IMG/VR virus record: IMGVR_UViG_3300017917_003957
Span: 1 to 22,098 of that record
Direction: 5' to 3' (one strand)
From: a virus
Length of the DNA stretch: 22,098 bases
Shown: piece after piece, positions 15,276-21,223 of the stretch
Layout of the letters: each line of letters begins with the position of its first letter
Numbering within the stretch: position 1 is the first letter of the stretch
The notes under the pieces: model-generated
Told to the model about the DNA's origin: nothing
Seen by the model: only the letters and a program-made list of their open reading frames with translations
The model's database searches: none
Translations under genes and position numbers: made by a program

Positions 15276-15651
15276 GCTTATTCCGATAATCTTCTATTGC
15301 CGCCTTAATCGCATCTTCAGCAAGTATTGAACAGTGTATTTTGACCGGAGGTAGGGCAAGTTCTTCTGCAATCTGACTATTCTTAATGCCTCCTGCTTCG
15401 TCAAGAGTCTTGCCCTTGACCCATTCTGTGACAAGAGAAGATGATGCGATTGCTGACCCGCATCCATACGTCTTAAAACGGGCGTCCTCAATAATGCCTG
15501 TTTCATGGTTTACCTTTATCTGAAGTTTCATCACATCGCCGCAGGCAGGTGCTCCAACCATACCTGTACCTACGGAATTGTCGTTTTTATCAAAACTACC
15601 AACGTTACGAGGATTCTCGTAATGGTCGATAACTTGATTTGAATATGCCAT
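15259..15651 (-). CDS. iscU: Fe-S cluster assembly scaffold protein IscU
   Basis: 130 residues, the usual IscU length. All scaffold residues are present: Cys37 and Asp39 (PACGDVMKL), Cys64 ([11 protein letters not shown]), His106 and Cys107 ([15 protein letters not shown]). The LPPVK motif at 100-104, the recognition site for the HscA chaperone, is intact. IscU receives sulfur from a cysteine desulfurase and builds [2Fe-2S] or [4Fe-4S] clusters. There is no iscS, hscA/hscB or fdx in this window, so the phage protein would have to use host partners. TAGGAG lies upstream of the ATG. A small Cys-rich gene ends 17 bases before it and iscA overlaps its 3' end. No key residue is missing, so it should be functional. 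Confidence 0.95.
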   Translation of the reverse strand: MAYSNQVIDHYENPRNVGSFDKNDNSVGTGMVGAPACGDVMKLQIKVNHETGIIEDARFKTYGCGSAIASSSLVTEWVKGKTLDEAGGIKNSQIAEELALPPVKIHCSILAEDAIKAAIEDYRNKHDLVN

Positions 15652-15668
15652 TTAGGGTATCTCCTATT

Positions 15669-15818
15669 TTAATTCTCAGCACATCTTTCGCAGGTACACT
15701 CAGTGCAGTCACAGTCGTCTGTCATGCAACTATGACCACAATGTGCATCGCATCTGCAACGACATAAAAATTTAATAGTGTATCTTTGATAAGAATCGTC
15801 GTTCGTTTCAGTGTTCAT
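15669..15818 (-). CDS. 49-residue cysteine-rich, metallothionein-like peptide
   Basis: A short gene read directly from the minus strand. It starts at the ATG at 15818, 8 bases after a strong AAGGAG (15827-15832), and stops at TAA 15669-15671, 17 bases before iscU. Residues 1-18 are polar (MNTETNDDSYQRYTIKFL). Residues 19-46 hold ten cysteines (19, 21, 23, 27, 31, 36, 38, 41, 43, 46), mostly as CxC and CxxC pairs, plus His26 and His29. This density is typical of metallothioneins or other small metal-binding proteins. As first gene of the phage Isc operon it may store or deliver iron, zinc or copper, or tune metal availability for cluster assembly. No specific family is recognised. Coding is supported by the ribosome binding site, spacing and Cys pattern. 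Confidence 0.8.
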   Translation of the reverse strand: MNTETNDDSYQRYTIKFLCRCRCDAHCGHSCMTDDCDCTECTCERCAEN

Positions 15819-15836
15819 AATTTTAGCTCCTTGAAA

Positions 15837-15843
15837 TATTTAT
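15837..15843 (-). promoter_or_regulatory. T4-type late promoter core ATAAATA for the Isc operon
   Basis: Reading the minus strand, ATAAATA ends about 18 bases before the ATG of the Cys-rich peptide. The predicted start, near 15831, is right at the AAGGAG ribosome binding site. It lies 4 bases from the oppositely directed GTAAATA for the erpA-like gene, so the two promoters are nearly superimposed. Confidence 0.55.
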
Positions 15844-15847
15844 TTTA

Positions 15848-15854
15848 GTAAATA
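15848..15854 (+). promoter_or_regulatory. Late-promoter-like GTAAATA before the erpA-like gene
   Basis: GTAAATA (one base from ATAAATA) ends 6 bases before the ATG at 15861. There is no Shine-Dalgarno. By T4 late spacing the transcript would start within about one base of the ATG. It partly shares its region with the divergent Isc promoter. Confidence 0.5.
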
Positions 15855-15860
15855 GCATGT

Positions 15861-16184
15861 ATGATTAAAATTACCGATTCAGCAAAAGATAAAATACTAG
15901 ATCTTCTAGCAGAAGAAAACAATCCCGATTTAAAATTGCGTACCTTTGTGCAAGGTGGCGGCTGTTCTGGATTTCAATACGGCTTTACATTTGATGAAGA
16001 ACAAAATGAAGATGATTTTGAATTTCCAATCGGCGAATCAAAATTATTAGTAGATGCAATGAGTATGCAATATCTTCAGGGTGCTGAAATTGATTATAAA
16101 GAAGATCTAACAGGTTCTAGTTTTTCAATTAAAAATCCTAATGCTCAAACTACCTGCGGCTGTGGCTCCAGTTTTAGCGTATAA
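15861..16184 (+). CDS. erpA: A-type Fe-S cluster insertion protein, ErpA-like
   Basis: 107 residues. The blocks [16 protein letters not shown] (Cys35), [15 protein letters not shown] and [16 protein letters not shown] (Cys99, Cys101) are close to those of proteobacterial ErpA, which is about 114 residues. ErpA is the A-type carrier that delivers [4Fe-4S] clusters to late targets such as radical SAM isoprenoid enzymes. It is divergent from the IscU/IscA operon and has its own late-promoter-like element. Having both an IscA-like and an ErpA-like carrier means the phage has a two-step delivery route, needing host IscS. The carrier call is firm; ErpA rather than another A-type subgroup is likely from the [11 protein letters not shown] and CGCGSSFS signatures. 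Confidence 0.93.
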   Translation: MIKITDSAKDKILDLLAEENNPDLKLRTFVQGGGCSGFQYGFTFDEEQNEDDFEFPIGESKLLVDAMSMQYLQGAEIDYKEDLTGSSFSIKNPNAQTTCGCGSSFSV

Positions 16185-16187
16185 TGG

Positions 16188-16216
16188 TTGACATTTACCA
16201 ATAATTTCTGTAAAAT
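16188..16216 (+). promoter_or_regulatory. Strong sigma70-like promoter before DNA ligase
   Basis: TTGACA (16188-16193) matches the -35 consensus exactly. A 17-base spacer separates it from TAAAAT (16211-16216), five of six for the -10. The predicted start is about 16223, with AGGA at 16238-16241 as the ribosome binding site before the ATG at 16249. This type of promoter is expected for early or middle expression by unmodified host polymerase, unlike the ATAAATA elements elsewhere. Confidence 0.7.
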
Positions 16217-16239
16217 AACTTATCTTGACTATTTTACAG
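16208..16239. promoter_or_regulatory. 10-bp perfect inverted repeat over the ligase -10 and ribosome binding site
   Basis: CTGTAAAATA (16208-16217) and TATTTTACAG (16230-16239) are exact reverse complements, separated by 12 bases. The left arm covers the -10 hexamer, and the right arm ends within the AGGA ribosome binding site. It could be a repressor operator. In read-through RNA from the erpA-like gene it could be a hairpin that hides part of the ribosome binding site. The arms are too AT-rich and lack the T-run needed for a terminator. Confidence 0.55.
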
Positions 16240-16248
16240 GATCATTTT

Positions 16249-17550
16249 ATGAGCAAGCCCTGCTATCAAATTATTGCAGAACTCGAAGCTGATAATAGCC
16301 GATTGGCAAAAGAAGCGATTATTCAAGAACACGCAGACAACAAAGAACTTTTTGAAGGATTTAAGTGGTGTCTAAGTCCTTATTCAACTTTTGGTGTCAA
16401 GAAGGTTCCTACACACGGTGGTCCTGACGGACAAGGACTGCCTTGGGCGGCATTTGAAGAATTGCTGACCCTTCTTAGCTCTCGACAGCTTACAGGTGAT
16501 GCCGCACGTGATGCTATTGAATTGGCTCTTTCTGCCAGTACACAGGCCCAATGGAACTACTGGTATCGTCGCATCCTAATCAAAGACCTCCGTTGCGGCG
16601 TCAGCGAAAAGACTATCAACAAAGTCAAAAAGAATGCGGTGCCTGTGTTTGAGTGTATGCTGGCACACGATGGTGCTAACCATGAAAAGAAAATTACAGG
16701 TAAGAAACTGCTCGAACCCAAGCTCGACGGAGTTCGCTGTCTTACTGTAGTTGACTATGAAAATCGAACTGTGGTTCAATATACTCGTAATGGTAAAGTT
16801 CTAGAAAACTTTGGCCATATCACTGACAGCATCCAAGAACATATTGACCTTGTTGGACGAAGCTATGTTCTTGATGGGGAAGTTGTTTCTACTAGTTTTC
16901 AAGCACTTATGAAACAGGTACATCGCAAAGACGATGTTCAAGCCAGTGATGCTCGACTGATGCTCTTTGATATTATTCCTCTCAGCGAATTTAAAAAGGG
17001 GAAGAGTGTTATGGGTCAACGTCGCCGTACTAATCTGCTACGCAGTCTTAAGGCGGTGTTTGAAAAGATTGGACATGTTGATATCATTCCTCAAGAAGAA
17101 GTTGACCTTGACAGTTATGTCGGTGAACTACAATTTAAACAGTTTAATAAAGACGCCATTGAACAAGGGTTCGAAGGCATTATGATCAAGGATCCAGAAG
17201 CAGTTTATGAATGCAAGAGAAGTACCAGTTGGCTCAAGCAAAAACCCTTCATTGAAGTTAGTTTGGCTGTTATGGCTGTTGAAGAGGGCACAGGTCGTAA
17301 TCAGGGACGGTTGGGGGCTATTATCTGTGAAGGCGAAGATGATGGCAAACGCATTGCTGTCAATGTCGGCTCGGGGTTTACTGATGATCAACGTGGTGAA
17401 TTTTGGTCCAATCGAGAATCTCTACTTGGTCAGATTGTTGAAGTCCGAGCAGATGCGGCTACTAGGAATCAGGATAGCGAAGATGTATATTCCCTACGTT
17501 TCCCACGCTTCCTTCGTTTCCGCGGCTTTAAAGCAGGTGAAAAAATATAA
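16249..17550 (+). CDS. ATP-dependent DNA ligase
   Basis: 433 residues from the ATG at 16249, which has AGGA 7 bases upstream. A TTG at 16225 lies inside the promoter repeat and is rejected. Motif I is EPKLDGVR with the adenylated Lys158. Motif IV is EGIMIKD (Glu309-Gly310), and motif V is SWLKQKP with Lys330 and Lys332. VLDGEVV is motif III. About 150 N-terminal residues form the helical DNA-binding domain usual in long ligases. A C-terminal OB domain follows, with VNVGSGFTDDQR and GQIVEVRADAATR. It seals nicks in phage DNA replication and repair. Size is close to T4 gp30 (487 residues). It is followed 1 base later by a small conserved gene and then infA, likely one transcript. Confidence 0.92.
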   Translation: MSKPCYQIIAELEADNSRLAKEAIIQEHADNKELFEGFKWCLSPYSTFGVKKVPTHGGPDGQGLPWAAFEELLTLLSSRQLTGDAARDAIELALSASTQAQWNYWYRRILIKDLRCGVSEKTINKVKKNAVPVFECMLAHDGANHEKKITGKKLLEPKLDGVRCLTVVDYENRTVVQYTRNGKVLENFGHITDSIQEHIDLVGRSYVLDGEVVSTSFQALMKQVHRKDDVQASDARLMLFDIIPLSEFKKGKSVMGQRRRTNLLRSLKAVFEKIGHVDIIPQEEVDLDSYVGELQFKQFNKDAIEQGFEGIMIKDPEAVYECKRSTSWLKQKPFIEVSLAVMAVEEGTGRNQGRLGAIICEGEDDGKRIAVNVGSGFTDDQRGEFWSNRESLLGQIVEVRADAATRNQDSEDVYSLRFPRFLRFRGFKAGEKI

Positions 17551-17551
17551 G

Positions 17552-17797
17552 ATGGATAAACGAGCAGTAAAAGAAGTTATGTATGGGGGCATACAAGAAA
17601 TGTGCCGTAACAGGCAGTTATATTACAAGGGCATCAGCCCTGAATACAGTCACTGGACAGAAGAAGGAAAAAAGGCACTTCAGTCTTTTATGGACATGAT
17701 GTCTTACCAAGTGATAAAAGCTGAAGAAGAAGATCTTAAAGATCGTTCAAAAGAAATGATAATTAAGGGTTTAAAAGGAGAAAACCAAGGATCGTGA
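17552..17797 (+). CDS. Small conserved phage protein of unknown function
   Basis: 81 residues starting at the ATG 1 base after the ligase stop. A longer open frame reaching back to 17207 lies over the ligase and is not used. The sequence is mainly helical and charged, with [20 protein letters not shown] and a Lys/Glu-rich C-terminus ([21 protein letters not shown]). I have seen similar small proteins (HWTEEGK ... KGLKGE pattern) in aquatic T4-like phages, without a known role. There are no cysteines except one, no membrane segment and no nucleic acid motif. It sits between DNA ligase and an IF-1 homologue, whose GTG overlaps its TGA stop, so it is co-translated with them. Confidence 0.75.
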   Translation: MDKRAVKEVMYGGIQEMCRNRQLYYKGISPEYSHWTEEGKKALQSFMDMMSYQVIKAEEEDLKDRSKEMIIKGLKGENQGS

Positions 17798-18012
17798 GCA
17801 AAGAAGATGTTATTAGCATAGAAGGAAAAGTAGACGAAGTTCTGCCCAATGCTATGTTTAGAGTCACACTCGACAACGGAATAAAAATATTAGGGCATAT
17901 TTCTGGACGTATGAGACAGAATAAAATTCAAATTTTAGCTGGAGATCTAGTCCGAGTAGAAATGAGCCCATACGATCTGTCAAAAGGTCGTATTGTGTAT
18001 CGTAGCAAATAA
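17794..18012 (+). CDS. infA: Translation initiation factor IF-1 homologue
   Basis: 72 residues, the exact length of bacterial IF-1. It is similar along its whole length: [40 protein letters not shown], and the near-invariant end [17 protein letters not shown]-1 is an OB-fold protein that binds the 30S A site during initiation and assists IF-2 and IF-3. The start is GTG, overlapping the upstream TGA (GTGA), with AAGGA 6-8 bases before it. It is the last gene of the ligase transcript, followed by a hairpin terminator. No inserted or lost segments are seen, so the protein should fold. A phage copy could raise or alter initiation on phage mRNAs, or replace host IF-1; either role is inference. The identity is secure. 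Confidence 0.93.
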   Translation: MSKEDVISIEGKVDEVLPNAMFRVTLDNGIKILGHISGRMRQNKIQILAGDLVRVEMSPYDLSKGRIVYRSK

Positions 18013-18034
18013 CAGCTATATTTCTATATAATAG

Positions 18035-18057
18035 AAAACCCGCCGAAGCGGGTTTTT
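18035..18057. terminator. Bidirectional hairpin terminator
   Basis: AAAACCCGC (18035-18043), a 4-base loop and GCGGGTTTT (18048-18056), followed by a T-run. On the plus strand the loop is CGAA; read on the minus strand it is the very stable UUCG closed by C-G. T-runs lie on both sides, so it can end the ligase-infA transcript and the convergent HNH transcript, whose stop codon lies at 18060-18062. Confidence 0.88.
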
Positions 18058-18059
18058 GT

Positions 18060-18569
18060 TTACTCTAAGTAGTTTGCCCAACTTGGATGTTGGTGATCCC
18101 ACTTCATTTTCTTACGTTTTTCAACTAATTGAAAATATGTAGGCTTAAACGGCTTAGATTTCGGAACGATTTTCTTATCGTTGCCCTTGTTGGCATTACA
18201 GGGACCGCAGGCAGTTACTGTATTTTCAAAGGTAGTTTTACCACCGTGACTGGTTGGCAAAACGTGATCTAGAGTAGCAGTACCGCGTGATACACTGTCG
18301 CCGCAGTATTGGCAGACATAACCGTCACGTAGAAAAACGTTGTGCTTAGAGAAACGAATCGTAGTTTTACGCTTTTCGTATTCTTTTAAGATCATAACAG
18401 CAGGCACCTTGGTTTCCCAAGATTGGCTATGTACAATCCAATCGTCGTACCAATCCAGCACAGTAGCTTTGTCAAGCACCATGTATTTGATTGATTCTTC
18501 CCAAGAGATTGTAGAAAGCGGTAGCCAGGAAACTGGTGCACCGTCCGCGTTTAAGATTAGGGTACTCAT
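18060..18569 (-). CDS. HNH endonuclease
   Basis: 169 residues. An N-terminal region of about 75 residues (STLILNADGAPVSWLPLST) resembles that of bacterial HNH_5-type nucleases. The HNH core follows: two CxxC pairs (Cys86/Cys89 and Cys121/Cys124) binding structural Zn, Asp101-His102 (TLDHVLP) as first catalytic His, Asn116 (FENTV) and Asn125/Asn127 (CNANKGN). The C-terminus is basic. It cleaves DNA by a metal-dependent mechanism. In a phage it could be a free-standing homing nuclease or act in packaging or host DNA degradation. It is the only minus-strand gene between plus-strand blocks and has its own promoter and terminator, as expected for a mobile nuclease insertion. Which role it plays is not visible. 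Confidence 0.88.
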   Translation of the reverse strand: MSTLILNADGAPVSWLPLSTISWEESIKYMVLDKATVLDWYDDWIVHSQSWETKVPAVMILKEYEKRKTTIRFSKHNVFLRDGYVCQYCGDSVSRGTATLDHVLPTSHGGKTTFENTVTACGPCNANKGNDKKIVPKSKPFKPTYFQLVEKRKKMKWDHQHPSWANYLE

Positions 18570-18577
18570 GTTCTAAC

Positions 18578-18584
18578 TATTTAT
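18578..18584 (-). promoter_or_regulatory. T4-type late promoter core ATAAATA for the HNH gene
   Basis: The minus strand reads CATAAATAGTTAGAAC directly before the ATG at 18569. The ATAAATA core ends 8 bases before the ATG, and no ribosome binding site is seen. The predicted leader is 2-3 bases. Confidence 0.55.
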
Positions 18585-18635
18585 GTTAGTGGTTAATCAC
18601 TCTTTTATTATAATGCCAAATACAAAAAAAAGCAA

Positions 18636-18642
18636 CTAAATA
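18636..18642 (+). promoter_or_regulatory. Late-promoter-like CTAAATA before the collagen-like fibre gene
   Basis: CTAAATA lies 44 bases before the ATG at 18687, with AGGA at 18675-18678 as ribosome binding site. It differs from the other late-type elements here in giving a normal leader of about 38 bases. It is divergent from the HNH promoter. Confidence 0.45.
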
Positions 18643-18686
18643 AGCGCAGTCTGGTAAAATTCCAATGTCAACACAGGATCAAATAA

Positions 18687-21209
18687 ATGGCTATTCAAGT
18701 AATTAACACAGGTACTGGCCCAAATTCGGGCAACGGTGATACTGTCAGGGCGGCTTTTTCAAAAGTAAATGCTAACTTTACCGAATTAGCTGGTCTAATC
18801 GGAACAACAGGTACAACTTTTATAGAAGTTGTCGGTGATTCTGCTAAGAATCTTTTTGTACATAGTAGTCATTCCGGCGTTACAGCGGAATATAATGATA
18901 GCGCCAATATTATATCTTTAACTGTTGCTGGCGGCATTGGAGGAAGCGGACCTACTGGGCCCGAAGGCCCATTCGGACCACAGGGCGTACAAGGACCACA
19001 GGGAGCCGTTGGCCCTCAAGGGCCTCAAGGAGCTGCCGGTTTGCAGGGAGATACAGGTCCACAAGGTGATGCAGGAGCTACCGGCCCTACCGGCCCTGCT
19101 GGTTTGCAGGGAGATACAGGTCCACAAGGACCACAAGGAGTTCCGGGATTAAACGGTCCACCGGGCGCACCGGGACCTCAAGGACCTACTGGGCCCGGAA
19201 CTGTTAATACCGGTACGGCAGGGCATCTTGCCTATTATCCATCATCTGGGGTGCTAATTAGTTCTACTTCGTCCTTACAAATACAGTCGAATAATATATC
19301 TGTTAGCACTAATCTTATACCATCTGCTGACGGAATCTATAATCTAGGTTCGTCTGCTAGAAAATGGAATACAGCATATTACAATACTCTAACTATTAGA
19401 AATGCTATCGCCACGGGTGATTATGATAATGACAATTATACAATCTTTAAACAAGTTGAAAACGTAATCTATAACACCACATCGGCAGCTTACAAGGTTT
19501 ACGGATTCACCTCAACTTACGAACAGTCAACTGTGATTGTTAATGAAGATGCTAACGTTAATCAAGTTTTATTCTTAGGTGATACCGACGGTGCTCAACC
19601 TGAAACATTATTCGGTATCGGTGTAGCAGATAACAGCAGTGAAGCATATCTGTTGCCGTCAACTGGATACGAAGCGACATGGCAGAAACGTTTAGAACTG
19701 TTAGGTAACGGAAAATTAATTTTACCCGTAAACGGAATTGAAGTTGCGGGGAATATTAGACCATTAACTTCAAATGCTTATGATTTAGGATCCACGTCGA
19801 GTCAATGGCGTAGTTTATATGTAAGTTCAAGTACAATTTATATTGGCGGAAAATCATTAAGTATCAATGAATCTGGAACACTGTTAGTTCAAGGATCTCC
19901 TGTTACCGGAAGTGGCGGCGGAGTTCAAGGTCCGACAGGGCCAGCCGGTGTTGCAGGTCCTACTGGCCCAAGTGGCGGTCCAAGTGGTCCTCAGGGAGAT
20001 ATAGGTCCAACTGGTCCAAGTGGACCTTCTGGAGCTGGAGCGCAAGGACCTACTGGTCCCCAGGGAAATGTAGGCGCACAAGGTCCTCAGGGTGTTACTG
20101 GTCCAAGCGGACTAGCAGGTGCTCGAAATTTTGTAGTAACAAACAATGGTGCCAGTGATTATACAATCGACGGAGCTAATGATCCTACACTTAATTTGCT
20201 ACGAGGATTTACATATACATTTGATGTAAATGCCTCCGGCCATCCATTTTGGATTAAGACCTCTCAGACAACCGGTACAGGAGATAGTTACAACAATGGA
20301 GTAACAAACAATGGTACACAGTCCGGTGTTATAACTTTTGCTGTGCCTTATAACGCTCCAAGTACACTATATTATATTTGCCAGATTCATGGTAGTATGA
20401 GTGGCATTATTAATATTTCGGACAGCGGCCCTAGTGGTCCTTCTGGAGTAGGAGCTCAAGGCCCTACTGGTCCAATTGGTCCGACTGGCCCAGGTGTAGG
20501 AGCTCAAGGACCAACTGGTCCTTCCGGAGTAGGTGTTCAAGGACCTACTGGACCTACTGGAGCAGGTGTTCAAGGACCACAAGGCGCTCAGGGACCAACA
20601 GGACCGCAAGGAGATCAGGGACCACAGGGACCTGCAGGACCCCCGAGTACATTACCTGGACCTAGTGGTCCAACTGGTCCCAGCGGACCAAGTGGCGCAG
20701 GTGCAGACGGTCCAACCGGTCCAGTAGGACCAACTGGTCCAAGTGGTCCGATCGGAGTAGGTGTTGCAGGTCCTAGCGGACCACAGGGCGTTACAGGCCC
20801 GAGCGGTGTAAGTGGGCCAAGCGGCGCAGGCGCACAAGGACCTCAAGGTCCCAGTGGTCCCAGTGGTGTAAGTATAGAAGGTCCAACCGGTCCTAGTGGT
20901 CCCTCTGGCCCCAGTGGTGTAAGTGTTCCTGGAGCAGCTGGTCCAACAGGTCCTAGCGGTCCAAGTGGTCCAGCAGGATCAGCAGGCCCAACTGGAGCCG
21001 GCGTTCCGGGTCCTAGTGGCCCTTCAGGCCCGACGGGCGCAGGAGTCCAAGGGCCAACAGGTCCAAGCGGTGCAACTTTTGTAACACCAGGTCCTACTAG
21101 CTCAACTAGTACAGGTATTGCAGGTCAAATGGCTGTATCAGGTACAGATACGCTTTATGTTTGTATTGCACCGAATAGTTGGATTAAATTTATAGGCACT
21201 ACATTCTAA
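18687..21209 (+). CDS. Collagen-like tail fibre/appendage protein with cupredoxin-like insert
   Basis: 840 residues. The N-terminus ([26 protein letters not shown]) is typical of aquatic T4-like appendage proteins. Gly-X-Y tracts lie at about 88-171, 415-479 and 580-797, rich in GPTGPSG and GPQG units, and should form trimeric collagen-like stalks. Between the first two tracts are two copies of a Y-x-LGS-x4-W-x3-Y motif (about 216-232 and 366-382), common in fibres. Residues about 480-578 are a separate cupredoxin-like beta domain with His519, Cys565, His568 and Met571 as possible copper ligands. The C-terminal 30 residues ([26 protein letters not shown]) look like a small capping or trimerisation unit. 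It probably forms a long, flexible virion fibre. The fibre call is firm; host receptor unknown. Confidence 0.85.
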   Translation: MAIQVINTGTGPNSGNGDTVRAAFSKVNANFTELAGLIGTTGTTFIEVVGDSAKNLFVHSSHSGVTAEYNDSANIISLTVAGGIGGSGPTGPEGPFGPQGVQGPQGAVGPQGPQGAAGLQGDTGPQGDAGATGPTGPAGLQGDTGPQGPQGVPGLNGPPGAPGPQGPTGPGTVNTGTAGHLAYYPSSGVLISSTSSLQIQSNNISVSTNLIPSADGIYNLGSSARKWNTAYYNTLTIRNAIATGDYDNDNYTIFKQVENVIYNTTSAAYKVYGFTSTYEQSTVIVNEDANVNQVLFLGDTDGAQPETLFGIGVADNSSEAYLLPSTGYEATWQKRLELLGNGKLILPVNGIEVAGNIRPLTSNAYDLGSTSSQWRSLYVSSSTIYIGGKSLSINESGTLLVQGSPVTGSGGGVQGPTGPAGVAGPTGPSGGPSGPQGDIGPTGPSGPSGAGAQGPTGPQGNVGAQGPQGVTGPSGLAGARNFVVTNNGASDYTIDGANDPTLNLLRGFTYTFDVNASGHPFWIKTSQTTGTGDSYNNGVTNNGTQSGVITFAVPYNAPSTLYYICQIHGSMSGIINISDSGPSGPSGVGAQGPTGPIGPTGPGVGAQGPTGPSGVGVQGPTGPTGAGVQGPQGAQGPTGPQGDQGPQGPAGPPSTLPGPSGPTGPSGPSGAGADGPTGPVGPTGPSGPIGVGVAGPSGPQGVTGPSGVSGPSGAGAQGPQGPSGPSGVSIEGPTGPSGPSGPSGVSVPGAAGPTGPSGPSGPAGSAGPTGAGVPGPSGPSGPTGAGVQGPTGPSGATFVTPGPTSSTSTGIAGQMAVSGTDTLYVCIAPNSWIKFIGTTF
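19038..19129 (+). repeat. 29-bp direct repeat within the first collagen-like tract
   Basis: The 29 bases at 19038-19066 recur exactly at 19101-19129, an offset of 63 bases or 21 codons (seven Gly-X-Y triplets). Both encode [10 protein letters not shown]. Exact identity at the DNA level indicates recent duplication and a place where tract length may change by recombination. Confidence 0.85.
20124..20420 (+). other. Cupredoxin-like domain coding segment inside the fibre gene
   Basis: About 99 residues (480-578) interrupt the Gly-X-Y tracts. They show [36 protein letters not shown] with His519, [17 protein letters not shown] with Cys565, and QIHGSM with His568 and Met571. The order His, then Cys-x2-His-x2-Met matches the ligand pattern of type 1 copper proteins (plastocyanin has Cys-x2-His-x4-Met). 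Metal binding is inferred and not established. Confidence 0.6.
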
Positions 21210-21216
21210 TTAAATA
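21210..21216 (+). promoter_or_regulatory. Late-promoter-like TTAAATA before a small virion gene
   Basis: TTAAATA follows the fibre stop codon and ends 7 bases before the ATG at 21224, with no ribosome binding site. It has the same placement as at 14023 and 15848. Confidence 0.45.
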
Positions 21217-21223
21217 TTACATT

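Noticed and set aside
16225-16248. TTG start extending DNA ligase by 8 residues
   Set aside because: It lies within the promoter's inverted repeat and has no ribosome binding site, whereas ATG 16249 has AGGA at the right distance.
17207-17551. Long upstream extension of the open frame that ends at 17797
   Set aside because: It overlaps the DNA ligase coding sequence with its conserved motifs, and the ATG at 17552 directly after the ligase stop gives a compact, sensible protein.
18918-20846. Open frames on both strands within the collagen-like gene
   Set aside because: They are Ser/Arg/Trp- or Lys/Asp-rich shadows of the Gly-X-Y codon repeats and have no ribosome binding sites.
18948-21075. 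CRISPR-like or noncoding repeat array
   Set aside because: The periodicity is 9 bases (Gly-X-Y codons) in an unbroken reading frame, with no uniform repeat-spacer structure.
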